From Calidithermus roseus (GTDB lineage Bacteria > Deinococcota > Deinococci > Deinococcales > Thermaceae), in NCBI RefSeq assembly GCF_003574095.1, contig NZ_QWLA01000042.1, positions 1 through 32,172 of the forward strand: DNA of 32,172 bases, written 5' to 3'. The notes under the pieces are model-generated. The model made no database searches. It was not told the origin of the DNA and was given only the letters and a program-made list of their open reading frames with translations. A program made the position numbers and the translations under genes. Shown in pieces: positions 1 to 8,567 of this stretch. The number at the start of each line of letters is the position of its first letter. Positions within the stretch are counted from its first letter, which is position 1.

Positions 1-46
1 GGCCGCTTCTACCTCCTTGAACATCTGATCCTGGGCTTCCCTACGG

Positions 47-1510
47 GTGGGCGACCGGGTGGCGGTGTACATGCCCACCGGCCTCGAGGCCGCCCTGACC
101 CTGCTGGCCTGCGCCCGCATCGGTGCCATCCATACCGCCGTTGCGGCAGGGCTGGGCAGCAGCGTGCTGCACGAGCGGCTGGTGGACACCCAGGCCCGGC
201 TGCTGGTGGCTTCCGACCGCATGTACCAGTCCGGGCGGGCCCTCTCGCTGGTGCCGCTGGTTCAGGCCGCCACCGAGGGGCTCGATCTCCAGGTGCTCTG
301 GCACGGGCGGGGTGGAGAGGGACATGCGCTGGAGTTCTGGGAGTTGCTCGAGCGCCAGCGACCCGATACCCCCGCCGAGCCCCTGCCCGCCGAGCACCCC
401 CTGTTCATCCTCTACACCTCCGGCTCCACCGGCAAGCCCAAGGGGGTAGTTCACACCCACGCGGGCTTCATGGTGGGCACCACCTACCACCTGCGCACGC
501 TGTTCGACCTCAAGGACGGCGAGACCTTCTGGACCACCGCCGACCTGTCGTGGATCGTGGGGCACGCCTATGGGCTCTACGCGCCGCTGCTGGAAGGACT
601 GACCACCGTGCTGCGCGAGGAGAGGCTGGACTACCCCGACCCCGGCAGCTTTTACGAGACCCTCGAGCATCAGGCGGTAAACGTGCTGCTCACCAGCCCC
701 ACCTGGCTGCGCACTTTTCGCCGCCACGGCCCGGAGTGGCGCAGCCGCGCCGACTTGAGGAACCTGCGCCTGGTGGGGAGCGTGGGCGAATACTTGGCCC
801 CCGAGGTCTGGCACTGGGCCACCGAACACCTGGCCTGGACCATCGACAACTGGTGGCAGACCGAGACCGCAGCCCCCTGCCTGGCCACCCCGCTGTGCCT
901 GCCGGCCAAACCCGGCAAGGTGGGCTTCCCCCTGCCCGGCGTGAAGGCGCTCATCCTCGACGCCGAGGGCCAGCCAGTGCCCGTGGGGCACAAAGGTCGC
1001 CTGGCCTTGCAGCCCGGCTTTCCCCAGTTCATGCACACCCTCTGGAACAACCCCGCCGGCTACGAGAAGGCCGTCCAGGAGGGGCTGTATCTCACCGGCG
1101 ACATCGCGATGAGCGATGAGGAGGGCTACATCACCCTGCTGGGTCGGGGTGACGACGTGATCAAAGTCGGGGAACAGCGCATCGGCACCGCCGAGCTCGA
1201 AGGGGCCATGCTCTCGCACCCGGCGGTGGTGGAGGCCGCGGCCATCGGGTTGCCCGACCCCGAGCGCGGAGAGATCATCAAGCTCTACGTGGTGCCCCGC
1301 ACCCCGGACATGGGGCCGGAGGTGCAGGCGGTGATGGCCCAGAAGCTCGCCACCCACCTGCGCCGCCAGCTGGGGCCGCTCGAGGTGTCCGTCGAGGTGG
1401 TCTTCATCCCCCAGCTCCCCCGCACCAAGAGCGGCAAGATCCTGCGGCGGGTGCTGCGGGCCAGGGAAACCGGAGCCGATCCCGGCGACCTCAGCACGCT
1501 CGAGGAATAG
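47..1510 (+). CDS. acs: Acetyl-CoA synthetase-like AMP-forming acyl-CoA ligase, 5' end missing or frameshifted
   Basis: Activates acetate or a similar short acid to acyl-CoA through an acyl-adenylate. Seen: the ATP-binding loop YTSGSTGKPKG, the ACS-type WWQTET segment, LTGD with the hinge region GRGDDVIKVGEQRIGTAE, and the C-terminal PRTKSGKILRR whose lysine (the second K, after SG) is the catalytic and acetylatable residue in this family. The reading frame opens at a GTG, preceded in frame by TGA at 26-28, so about 120 N-terminal residues normal for ACS are absent. In frame 1 the preceding bases read RF..LLEHLILGFPTG, which joins to GDRVAVYMP after a 1-nt shift near 45-51; this suggests a frameshift, not a true start. 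The C-terminus is also slightly short. The downstream acetate symporter genes support acetate as substrate; propionate is possible. Family call is firm, integrity uncertain. Confidence 0.85.
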   Translation: MGDRVAVYMPTGLEAALTLLACARIGAIHTAVAAGLGSSVLHERLVDTQARLLVASDRMYQSGRALSLVPLVQAATEGLDLQVLWHGRGGEGHALEFWELLERQRPDTPAEPLPAEHPLFILYTSGSTGKPKGVVHTHAGFMVGTTYHLRTLFDLKDGETFWTTADLSWIVGHAYGLYAPLLEGLTTVLREERLDYPDPGSFYETLEHQAVNVLLTSPTWLRTFRRHGPEWRSRADLRNLRLVGSVGEYLAPEVWHWATEHLAWTIDNWWQTETAAPCLATPLCLPAKPGKVGFPLPGVKALILDAEGQPVPVGHKGRLALQPGFPQFMHTLWNNPAGYEKAVQEGLYLTGDIAMSDEEGYITLLGRGDDVIKVGEQRIGTAELEGAMLSHPAVVEAAAIGLPDPERGEIIKLYVVPRTPDMGPEVQAVMAQKLATHLRRQLGPLEVSVEVVFIPQLPRTKSGKILRRVLRARETGADPGDLSTLEE

Positions 1511-1528
1511 CCCAAAAACGTTCTTTCT

Positions 1529-1548
1529 CGGCCAGGTCTCCCTGGCCG
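1529..1548 (+). terminator. Perfect 8-bp hairpin after the acs-like gene
   Basis: CGGCCAGG (1529-1536) and CCTGGCCG (1541-1548) enclose a TCTC loop, 19 nt after the ligase stop codon. No U-tract follows, so it is either a factor-dependent terminator or an RNA-stabilising 3' end. It lies before the next predicted promoter. Confidence 0.4.
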
Positions 1549-1621
1549 GTCAAGTGCCGCCGGGTACCTATCCGCACGGGGATTTCCTGGTTTTCGCATA
1601 TGGCTGAAAAAGGCGGAAAAC

Positions 1622-1650
1622 TTGCCTGCCCGAAAAGCGAGTGCTAAAGT
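1622..1650 (+). promoter_or_regulatory. Sigma-A promoter for the symporter operon
   Basis: TTGCCT (1622-1627), a 17-nt spacer and TAAAGT (1645-1650), with an extended -10 TGC at 1642-1644. The predicted transcript starts near 1657 and leads into the DUF4212 gene at 1718, so the transport genes can be expressed separately from the ligase. Confidence 0.6.
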
Positions 1651-1717
1651 TCGCCCCAAGACCAATAACTCGGCGTCGTCTATCCATCGTCCGATGGTCT
1701 GGGGAGGGTTTGTTGTG

Positions 1718-1972
<255 letters not shown>

Positions 1973-1983
1973 GGAGTGAAGGC

Positions 1984-3723
1984 ATGTCGGTTGAGACCTG
2001 GACCTATATCATCGTCAGCATCACCTTTGCCGTGTACATCTACATCGGCTACTGGGCACGGGTGCGCGACACGCAGGGCTTCTACGTCGCCGGGCGTGGC
2101 GTGCACCCCATCGCCAACGGAGCAGCCACCGCAGCCGACTGGATGTCGGCGGCCAGCTTCATCTCGATGGCCGGCCTGATCTCCACGCTGGGCTACGACG
2201 GCGCGGTATACCTGATGGGCTGGACCGGCGGCTACGTGCTGCTGGCACTGCTGCTGGCGCCGTACCTGCGCAAGTTCGGCAAGTACACCGTCCCCGACTT
2301 CGTGGGCGACCGCTATTACTCCCAAACGGCCCGGCTCATCGCGGCCATCGCCGCCATCTTCATCTCCTTCGTGTACGTGGCCGGCCAGGTGCGGGGGGTG
2401 GGCATCGTGTTCAGCCGCTTCGTGGGGGTGGACATCGCCACCGGCGTGATCATCGGGGTGGCGGTGGTGGGCTTCTTTGCCATCATCGGCGGCATGAAGG
2501 GCGTGACCTACACCCAGGTGGCGCAGTACGTGGTGCTGATCATAGCCTACGCCATCCCAGCCTTCGCCATCTCGAGCGTGCTCACCGGCAACCCCATCCC
2601 GCAGATGGGCTTTACCTTCAGCGATCTGATGCCCAAGCTCAACCAGATCCACCAGGACCTGGGTTTCGCCGCCTACACCGCCAGCACCAAGCCCATGATC
2701 GACGTCTTCTGCATCACCATGGCGCTGATGGTGGGCACTGCCGGTCTGCCGCACATCATCGTGCGCTTCTATACCGTGCCCAACGTGAAAGACGCTCGTA
2801 TATCGGCGGGCTGGGCGCTGCTGTTCATCGCCCTGCTCTATACCACCGCCCCGGCGCTGGCCTCCTTCGCCCGCTACAACCTGATCCAGACCTTGAATGG
2901 CAAGAGCCTCGAGGAAGTTCGGGCTATCCCCTGGGTGGCCAAGTGGGAAAAGACCCGGCTCTTGCAGTTCACCGACAAGGACGGCGACGGCCGCATCACC
3001 TTCGCGCCGGGCCGGGCCTTCAACCTCAAGAGCGGACGGCCCGACTTCACCAGCCCCAACCCCGCCAGCCGCAACGAGGTCTACTTCGACAACGACATCA
3101 TCGTGCTCTCCACCCCCGAGGTGGCGGGGCTGGCCCCCTGGATCATCGCGCTGGTGGCGGCGGGTGGCCTGGCCGCGGCGATGTCCACGGCTTCGGGCTT
3201 GCTGCTGGTGGTGAGCAGTTCGGTGGCCCACGACATCTACTACCGGCTCATCAACCCCGGCGCCTCGGAGGCCCAGCGGCTGCTGGTGGGGCGCGTCATG
3301 ATCGGCGTGGCGGTGGTGATCGCAGCCTACTTCGGGGTCAATCCACCGGGCTTCGTGGCCCAGGTGGTGGCCTTCGCCTTCGGCCTGGCGGCGAGTTCCT
3401 TCTTCCCCATCATCGTGCTGGGCATCTTCGACAAGCGCATGAACAGCCAGGGCGCCATCGCGGGGATGCTGACGGGGTTGATCTTCACCACCGTCATGAT
3501 CCTGCTGATGAAGTCCGACGTGCTCTTCGGGCAAGCAGCGCCCGCGCTGCCCAACTGGTTTGGCATCAGCGCCGAGGGCATCGGCACGGTGGGGATGGTG
3601 CTCAACTTCGTCGTGGCTTGGGTGGTCTCCCGCGCCACCGCGGCCCCGCCGGAGACCGTGCAGCACATGGTCGAAGACCTACGCATCCCCCGCGGCGCCG
3701 GGGCGGCGTCGGCTCACGATTAG
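1984..3723 (+). CDS. VC_2705-family sodium:solute (acetate) symporter
   Basis: 579-residue integral membrane protein of the SSS family, with about 13 predicted membrane segments. The N-terminal region GYWARVRDTQGFYVAGRGVHP followed by NGAATAADWMSAASFI is the sodium-binding core typical of ActP-like carriers. Between later helices (about residues 318-335) there is a soluble insert with DKDGDGRI, an EF-hand-like loop that I recall as common in the VC_2705 branch. Start ATG 1984 has AAGGAGTG 6 nt upstream. It sits between DUF4212 and a cNMP/CBS/DUF294 protein, the usual arrangement for this subfamily, so it most likely imports acetate for the ligase upstream. Other short monocarboxylates cannot be excluded. 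Confidence 0.88.
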   Translation: MSVETWTYIIVSITFAVYIYIGYWARVRDTQGFYVAGRGVHPIANGAATAADWMSAASFISMAGLISTLGYDGAVYLMGWTGGYVLLALLLAPYLRKFGKYTVPDFVGDRYYSQTARLIAAIAAIFISFVYVAGQVRGVGIVFSRFVGVDIATGVIIGVAVVGFFAIIGGMKGVTYTQVAQYVVLIIAYAIPAFAISSVLTGNPIPQMGFTFSDLMPKLNQIHQDLGFAAYTASTKPMIDVFCITMALMVGTAGLPHIIVRFYTVPNVKDARISAGWALLFIALLYTTAPALASFARYNLIQTLNGKSLEEVRAIPWVAKWEKTRLLQFTDKDGDGRITFAPGRAFNLKSGRPDFTSPNPASRNEVYFDNDIIVLSTPEVAGLAPWIIALVAAGGLAAAMSTASGLLLVVSSSVAHDIYYRLINPGASEAQRLLVGRVMIGVAVVIAAYFGVNPPGFVAQVVAFAFGLAASSFFPIIVLGIFDKRMNSQGAIAGMLTGLIFTTVMILLMKSDVLFGQAAPALPNWFGISAEGIGTVGMVLNFVVAWVVSRATAAPPETVQHMVEDLRIPRGAGAASAHD

Positions 3724-3739
3724 GCGTCCTCGAGCCGGC

Positions 3740-3759
3740 CCCCCCTGCATTCAGGGGGG
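3740..3759 (+). other. Strong intercistronic hairpin
   Basis: CCCCCCTG (3740-3747) pairs with CAGGGGGG (3752-3759) around a CATT loop, between the symporter stop and the next Shine-Dalgarno. It has no U-tract. It may lower readthrough or protect the upstream mRNA end so that the symporter is expressed above the downstream genes. Confidence 0.45.
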
Positions 3760-3778
3760 ACCCTCATATAGGAGGGAA

Positions 3779-4216
3779 ATGACGGCTTATCCTAAAGTCA
3801 TGCAACCGGCCAAAACCACGACCCTGAGCCTCCCCCACCTGTTGCGGCGGGTGGTGGGGATCTACCTGGGAGTAGGGGTGTTCTACCTGCTGGGCAGCCC
3901 CTTCTTCGGCTTTCCCCTTCCTACCCCGCTCCAGATGCTCGAGCTGCTCCTGGCCGTGGTGCTAGGCAGCCTGCTGGGAGTCGGCTTCTCCTGGTTCTGG
4001 CCCCTGCCCGCGGGGCGGGGCTGGGAGCGGGTAGCCCGCACGCTGCTGCTGTCTATCCCGGCGCTGGGCCTGGGGCTGACCCTCCAGCTCCTGCTGCAAG
4101 GCCCCCAGGCCCAGCAGGCCATCTTCCTGGTTTTCGCCCTCGCAGCCTGGCTGGCCTCGGGCTTCATCGCGCGACTGCCGGGCGAGGCTAAAGCGGCTGA
4201 GCAGGGGAAGGGATGA
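3779..4216 (+). CDS. Unrecognised four-helix membrane protein in the acetate operon
   Basis: 145 residues, not recognised as a known family. Four hydrophobic stretches are visible (about residues 22-40, 49-68, 85-103 and 112-129), then a short charged tail. ATG 3779 is preceded by GGAGGG at 3771-3776, which is slightly too close; ATG 3800 is in frame but far from any Shine-Dalgarno. It lies between the symporter and the nucleotidyltransferase, two genes that are often adjacent, so a role in the same uptake or sensing unit is possible. The overlapping upstream extension of the frame to 3560 is a shadow of the symporter gene. Confidence 0.7.
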   Translation: MTAYPKVMQPAKTTTLSLPHLLRRVVGIYLGVGVFYLLGSPFFGFPLPTPLQMLELLLAVVLGSLLGVGFSWFWPLPAGRGWERVARTLLLSIPALGLGLTLQLLLQGPQAQQAIFLVFALAAWLASGFIARLPGEAKAAEQGKG

Positions 4217-4230
4217 GAAGCCAATAGGCA

Positions 4231-6054
4231 GTGGGAAACACCTTGACCCCCCTCGAGTTCATCCGGCAGACCCCACCCTTCGACCGCCTACCCCCAGAAG
4301 CGCTCGCGGCGGTGGAACGGGGTCTCGAGATCAGCTTCTTCCCCAAGGGCACGCGGGTTCTCGCTCACACGGGACCACCCAGCGAGCACCTCTACCTCAT
4401 CCGCAAGGGCGCGGCCCGTCTGCTGCGCGAGGGCCGAGAAGTGCTGCTGCTGGAGGAAGGCGACTGCTTCGGCTACCCCTCGCTGTTGGCGCAGGACGCG
4501 CCGTCCTTCGACGTGGTGGCCGAGGAGGATCTGCTGGTCTACCGCTGGGAGCAAAAGATCTTCCGCGGACTGCTGGCCTACCCCGAGTTCGCGCAGTTCT
4601 TCAGCCGGGACCTGGCCGAGCGGCTGCGGCTGGTCTCGAAGGCCCTCCACCACGCCCCCAGCACCCTCAACCTCGACCTGAGCATGCCGGTGGGGGAGCT
4701 GGTGAGCCGCCCTCCGGTGTTCGTGGCCCGCAGCGCCAGCATCGGCCAGGCGGCCCAGATCATGCGCGAACAGCGGATTAGCTCGCTGCTGGTGGAAGGG
4801 GAACCCCTGGGCATCCTCACCGACCGCGACCTGCGCAACCGGGTGTTGGCCGAAGGGCGCGGCCCCGAAACCCCGCTGGCCGAGGTGATGAGCGCTCCAG
4901 CCAAGACCCTCAACGCCGAGACCCCGCTGTTCGAGGCGCTGGCTTTCATGGTCTCGCAGGGCATCCACCACCTCCCTGTCACCCGAGACGGGCGCATCGT
5001 GGGGGTGATCACCGACACCGTGCTCATGCGCCAGCAGACCCGCAGCCCTCTCTACCTGCTGCGCCGCCTCGAGCGCACCCGCGACCCCGCCGACCTGCAG
5101 GGCTACCGCGAGGAGCTCACCGGGGTAGTCGAGTCGCTCATGGCCGGAGGGCTGGGGGCTCCTTCGATCGGGCGCAGCGTGAGCAGCCTCAACGATCAGC
5201 TCGTGCGGGTGCTGCTCGAGCTGGCCGAGGCCAGGCTTGGACCACCCCCCACCCCCTACGCCTGGATCGTCTTCGGCAGCGAAGGGCGCATGGAGCAGAC
5301 CCTGCTGACCGACCAGGACAACGCCCTGATCTACCAGGACGACCTGCCCGAGGCCCGGCCCTACTTCGCCCGCCTGGCCGAGTTCGTGGTGCAGGGGCTC
5401 TTGCAGGCCGGCTTCCCGCCCTGTCCCGGCGGCTATATGGCCACCCGCTGGCACAAGCCCTTGGCCGAGTGGGAGCGGCTCTTCGGCCACTGGATCCAGC
5501 AGCCCAACCCGCAGGAGTTGCTCGAGGCCCAGATCTTCTTCGATTTCCGCCCGGTTCACGGGAATCTGTCGCTGCAAAGCCTCGAGCAACTCGTTGCCCA
5601 CAGCGGCCAGCACCGCATCTTCCTGGCCCAGATGGCCCGCTCGGCGCTCCAGTTCCGCCCACCGCTGGGTTTCTTCCGCCGCATCCGGGAGGAGGAGGGA
5701 GGGGTCGATCTCAAGAAGGGGGGCATCGCGCCCATCGTGAGCCTGGCCAGGGTCTACGCCCTCGAAGCCCTCAGCCCGGCGCGAAGCACGCTCGAGCGGC
5801 TCGAGGCCGCCGCCCGCGCGGGCAAGCTGAGCGCCGAGGGAGCTGAGACCCTAGCCGAGGCCTTCAACTTCCTGACGCGCCTGCGCCTGCGCGAGCAGCT
5901 CGGCGCACTCCGTCGCGGGGAGGCTCCTGGCAACAAGGTGTCCCTCGAGGCTCTCTCCGCGCTCGAGCGCCGCCACCTCAAGGAGGCCTTCGTGCTGCTG
6001 CGCGAGATGCAGGAGGCCCTCGGCCAGCGCTTCCAGACCGACCTCCTTGGATAG
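4231..6054 (+). CDS. cNMP-binding/CBS/DUF294 nucleotidyltransferase-like signalling protein
   Basis: 607 residues. Order of domains: a cyclic-nucleotide-binding-like beta barrel (about 10-125), a CBS pair (about 150-270) ending in VTRDGRIVGVITD, a GlnD-like nucleotidyltransferase domain (DUF294, about 300-450) with the core GSEGRMEQ followed by TDQDN, where the two aspartates are metal ligands, and a DUF294 C-terminal helical domain (about 480-605). The family resembles a soluble sensor that binds nucleotides and may transfer a nucleotide to a partner; no partner is proven. It is regularly found beside VC_2705 symporters and a DnaQ-like exonuclease, as here. GTG 4231 has a poor Shine-Dalgarno; TTG 4243 is an alternative start. 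Translation probably depends on coupling. Confidence 0.88.
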   Translation: MGNTLTPLEFIRQTPPFDRLPPEALAAVERGLEISFFPKGTRVLAHTGPPSEHLYLIRKGAARLLREGREVLLLEEGDCFGYPSLLAQDAPSFDVVAEEDLLVYRWEQKIFRGLLAYPEFAQFFSRDLAERLRLVSKALHHAPSTLNLDLSMPVGELVSRPPVFVARSASIGQAAQIMREQRISSLLVEGEPLGILTDRDLRNRVLAEGRGPETPLAEVMSAPAKTLNAETPLFEALAFMVSQGIHHLPVTRDGRIVGVITDTVLMRQQTRSPLYLLRRLERTRDPADLQGYREELTGVVESLMAGGLGAPSIGRSVSSLNDQLVRVLLELAEARLGPPPTPYAWIVFGSEGRMEQTLLTDQDNALIYQDDLPEARPYFARLAEFVVQGLLQAGFPPCPGGYMATRWHKPLAEWERLFGHWIQQPNPQELLEAQIFFDFRPVHGNLSLQSLEQLVAHSGQHRIFLAQMARSALQFRPPLGFFRRIREEEGGVDLKKGGIAPIVSLARVYALEALSPARSTLERLEAAARAGKLSAEGAETLAEAFNFLTRLRLREQLGALRRGEAPGNKVSLEALSALERRHLKEAFVLLREMQEALGQRFQTDLLG

Positions 6055-6056
6055 CG

Positions 6057-6635
6057 ATGCGCTGGGACTCCCAGACCTACTGGGCGCTGGACCTCGAGAC
6101 CAGCGGCCTCTCCCCCACCGACCAGATCCTCTCGGTGGGGATGGTGCCCATCCGGCAGGGAGTCATCTGCTACGGTGAGCATTTCTACAGCCTCGTGCGA
6201 CCCCAGGCAGGTCTGCCGCTGTCGCACGAAGGCATCCGAGCCCACCACATCGTGCCCGCCGAACTCGAGGCCGCCCCCCCTCTGGCGGAGGCGCTCGAGG
6301 CCATTCACCCTCGCCTGAGCCAAGGAATTCTGCTGCTGCACCACGCCCCCGTGGACATGGGCTTCCTGCGCAGGGCCTATGGCCACCTGCACCGCCCCTG
6401 GCCCAGGCCCCGGGTGCTCGATACCGTGCGCCTGATCGCCAAACTACAAGAGCGGCAGTGCTACCTCGAGCCCCATAGCCGCCCGCTGCCCAGGGGCCTG
6501 GCCGAAGCCCGCGCCCATTTCGGCCTGCCCCCTCACCTCGAGCACCACGCCCTCTACGACGCCCTGGCAACAGCGGAGCTGTTCCTGCTGCTGCGCTCGA
6601 GGTTGGGAGCGAAGACCCTGCGACAACTCACATGA
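6057..6635 (+). CDS. DnaQ-like 3'-5' exonuclease (DEDDh)
   Basis: 192 residues, one exonuclease domain resembling the epsilon subunit of DNA polymerase III and the PolC exonuclease. Exo I is at D12-E14 in LDLETSGLSP. Exo II lies around HHAPVDMGFL (about residue 100). Exo III is HHALYDALATAE near residues 165-176, with the DEDDh histidine and aspartate. It starts 2 nt after the stop of the nucleotidyltransferase gene, which implies coupling. This exonuclease recurs with the symporter and DUF294 protein in many bacteria, so its substrate may be a signal nucleotide or small RNA and not the replication fork; that part is inference. Confidence 0.85.
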   Translation: MRWDSQTYWALDLETSGLSPTDQILSVGMVPIRQGVICYGEHFYSLVRPQAGLPLSHEGIRAHHIVPAELEAAPPLAEALEAIHPRLSQGILLLHHAPVDMGFLRRAYGHLHRPWPRPRVLDTVRLIAKLQERQCYLEPHSRPLPRGLAEARAHFGLPPHLEHHALYDALATAELFLLLRSRLGAKTLRQLT

Positions 6636-6636
6636 G

Positions 6637-6662
6637 TTTGCCCCTTGTGCGATGGTTATAAT
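6637..6662 (+). promoter_or_regulatory. Consensus -10 box upstream of the LysM gene
   Basis: A perfect TATAAT lies at 6657-6662, just after the exonuclease stop. The best -35-like sequence (TTTGCC at 6637) is too close for a normal spacer, so this may be a -10-driven promoter. The predicted start near 6669 gives a leader of about 40 nt. Confidence 0.45.
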
Positions 6663-6709
6663 CGCCTCTCAACACACCACACCTGCGCTACCCTAAATTT
6701 ACGGTGCAG

Positions 6710-7624
6710 ATGGGACGAAGCGCTCGAGGATGGTTGGGGTGGCTGGTCGCTTTCGTCGTGCTTTTCGGCTCGGCCTGGGCCCAGACCTCCAAGGTCTACG
6801 TGGTGCAGCGGGGCGATACGCTGTGGGGCATCGCCAAGCGGCACAAGCTGAGCCAGGCCCAGCTCAAACGCTGGAACAACCTGGAGAGCAATGTGATCTT
6901 CAGGGGCCAAAAGCTGTGGCTCAGCCCGCCGCCGCCCAGCTTCGCCGTCAGGCTCATCAATGGCCCGGTGCTGGGTGTTCCGGTGCTGGCCGTTCAGGTC
7001 AACCTAGCCCACCCCCAGGTGCGGATCAGGCCCCTTCTGCCCCAGGGGGGTCTGGGGCGAGGCGGCGCCCCTCTGCTGAGCCTGGCTCGGCAGCCTCGGC
7101 TGGTAGCGGCCATCAACGGCGGATATTTTCACCCCCGCACCTTTTCACCCGCCGGAGATCTGGTGGTAGGTGGCCAGCAACTCTCGAGGGGCCGCATCCC
7201 CACCGCGCTCTCCATCACACCCGACAACCGTGCACGCATCCACAACCGCCAGGAGCCCTGGCGCGGCTATGAAACCGTGATCGCCAGCGGGCCCTACGTG
7301 CTGCGGGAGGGCCGGGTGGTGGTGTGGCCGCGCTCGGAGGGCTACAACGACCCGGCCATCTGGAGCCGGGCCCGGCGCAGCGTGGTGGGCCTGGTCAACG
7401 AGCGCTTTTTGATCTTCGTCAGTACCCGCCAGCCCCTCACCCTCTCCGAAACCGCCAAGATCATGGCCCGGCTGGGGGCCAAGGACGCCATCCTGCTCGA
7501 CGGGGGCTCGAGCACCGGGCTGGTCTGGCAGCAACGCCTGCTCATCTCTCCCACCCGCAAATTGGCCTACGGGATCGGAATATTCCTGGCCCCGCCAGCC
7601 AAAGCCAGGCCGAACCGTAGCTGA
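6710..7624 (+). CDS. Secreted LysM and phosphodiester-glycosidase (NAGPA/DUF2233) protein
   Basis: 304 residues. A signal peptide (hydrophobic core WLGWLVAFVVLFGSAWA, cleavage near AWA-QT) is followed by one LysM domain (about residues 28-70, YVVQRGDTLWGIAKRHKLS), which binds peptidoglycan glycan strands. The rest matches the phosphodiester-glycosidase family: AAINGGYF (about residue 127) and AILLDGGSSTGLVW near the C-terminus form its characteristic glycine-rich sites. It is likely an exported enzyme acting on glycan or exopolysaccharide phosphodiesters at the cell wall. ATG 6710 has a GGTG just upstream; GTG 6704 in frame would add two residues. Confidence 0.85.
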   Translation: MGRSARGWLGWLVAFVVLFGSAWAQTSKVYVVQRGDTLWGIAKRHKLSQAQLKRWNNLESNVIFRGQKLWLSPPPPSFAVRLINGPVLGVPVLAVQVNLAHPQVRIRPLLPQGGLGRGGAPLLSLARQPRLVAAINGGYFHPRTFSPAGDLVVGGQQLSRGRIPTALSITPDNRARIHNRQEPWRGYETVIASGPYVLREGRVVVWPRSEGYNDPAIWSRARRSVVGLVNERFLIFVSTRQPLTLSETAKIMARLGAKDAILLDGGSSTGLVWQQRLLISPTRKLAYGIGIFLAPPAKARPNRS

Positions 7625-7663
7625 GGGCCAGGAAAGCCGGCGCGGGTCTGTTCTTGCACCTGG

Positions 7664-7698
7664 TCACCGGCAACCGACCATCGACTATCGATGCTTCG
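7664..7698. repeat. Heptamer repeat tract, five units
   Basis: Five consecutive 7-mers starting at 7664: TCACCGG, CAACCGA, CCATCGA, CTATCGA and TGCTTCG. They share the degenerate pattern of the other intergenic tracts in this window. The tract lies 39 nt after the LysM gene stop, in a 237-nt gap that holds no other clear signal. Confidence 0.6.
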
Positions 7699-7861
7699 GG
7701 TATAGGAGACATGACGCACAAACATTAGCTTTCGTTCATCCACCTGTGGCAAATGACCCCGCCCATCACCCCAGCCTGGCTACCATCGAATCAGCCGGAT
7801 GGGCAAACCCTTCTACGTTTCTCCCTAGCCACCTCTGCCGTACCGGCTCAAGGGAGCAGCT

Positions 7862-8104
7862 ATGCACGAACTGAACTCACGCATGGAAGACCTCGAGCAG
7901 CTCGCGGCCTTGGCCCTGGCTCACCCGCAGGCCACGACCCGTGCCAAAGCCCTCATCCGGGAAGCCCTGAGCGAAACCTGGAGCCTGGCCCTGCTCGCGC
8001 TGCACTTCGAAGACCCCCACTGGATCGCCGAAGCCAGCCAGAGCGCAGCAGGGCCCATCGAGCAACTCGAGCAGTTTTTCCGCCAGTTCGCCATCCCGGC
8101 CTGA
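7862..8104 (+). CDS. Small hypothetical helical protein
   Basis: 80 residues, not recognised. The sequence is acidic and helix-prone, rich in Leu, Ala and Glu, with no membrane segment or signal peptide. ATG 7862 has AGGGAG at 7851-7856 with good spacing, and codon usage (CTCGAG twice) matches neighbouring genes, which supports a real gene. It ends 22 nt before the convergent gene at 8127. No function can be proposed. Confidence 0.65.
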   Translation: MHELNSRMEDLEQLAALALAHPQATTRAKALIREALSETWSLALLALHFEDPHWIAEASQSAAGPIEQLEQFFRQFAIPA

Positions 8105-8126
8105 AGCGCGGAGTCCGACAGTAGGC

Positions 8127-8567
8127 CTACCGGTAGCGCACGAAGCTCAAGAAAAGCTCCGTGCGGGTTTGGGTCACTCCGAAGGCCAGAAAGCCAAATT
8201 TGTCGTGTTTGTAGTGGCGCACGGTAGCCACGACGCCCCCCGCCCGCACGGTGTTCTCGGAGAAGTTGCTCCAGCCCGCATCGTCAAGGGCTTTCAAGAG
8301 GATGCTGGCCCCCTTGGGGTTTGTGGAGAAATAGGACTCATCGGAAAAAGGGCTGCGCCCGTTGCCCTTGATCCACAGCTTGATCTGCAGCAAAACCTGG
8401 CCCTCGGTATGACCGCATTCCTTGATGAGCCAGGTGGGCTTGGCCATCATGACCACACCGTTGAAGATGCCTTCGGTCTTCTGCGAGAGGCAGGGGCTCG
8501 ATTCAGCCCAGGCCATCGGCAAAACCAGCAACAACCACCCAACAGCCCCACCAATAGCGATCCTCAT
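8127..8567 (-). CDS. Hypothetical secreted protein
   Basis: 146 residues, not recognised. A clear signal peptide (MRIAIGGAVGWLLLVLPMAWA, cut before ESSP) is followed by a small domain with two cysteines (CLSQ near residue 26 and ECGHTEGQ near residue 51) that could form a disulfide outside the cell. The frame remains open upstream to 8675, but the signal peptide fixes the start at ATG 8567. TATAAA (8574-8579) is 6 nt before this ATG, resembling a leaderless promoter; AAAGGG overlaps it and could act as a weak Shine-Dalgarno. Base composition is somewhat less GC-rich than neighbours. Function unknown. Confidence 0.65.
   Translation of the reverse strand: MRIAIGGAVGWLLLVLPMAWAESSPCLSQKTEGIFNGVVMMAKPTWLIKECGHTEGQVLLQIKLWIKGNGRSPFSDESYFSTNPKGASILLKALDDAGWSNFSENTVRAGGVVATVRHYKHDKFGFLAFGVTQTRTELFLSFVRYR

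Noticed and set aside
1684-1697. CCATCG-TC-CGATGG as another heptamer locus
   Set aside because: Only one unit resembles the consensus and the phase is not kept; it may be a chance palindrome.
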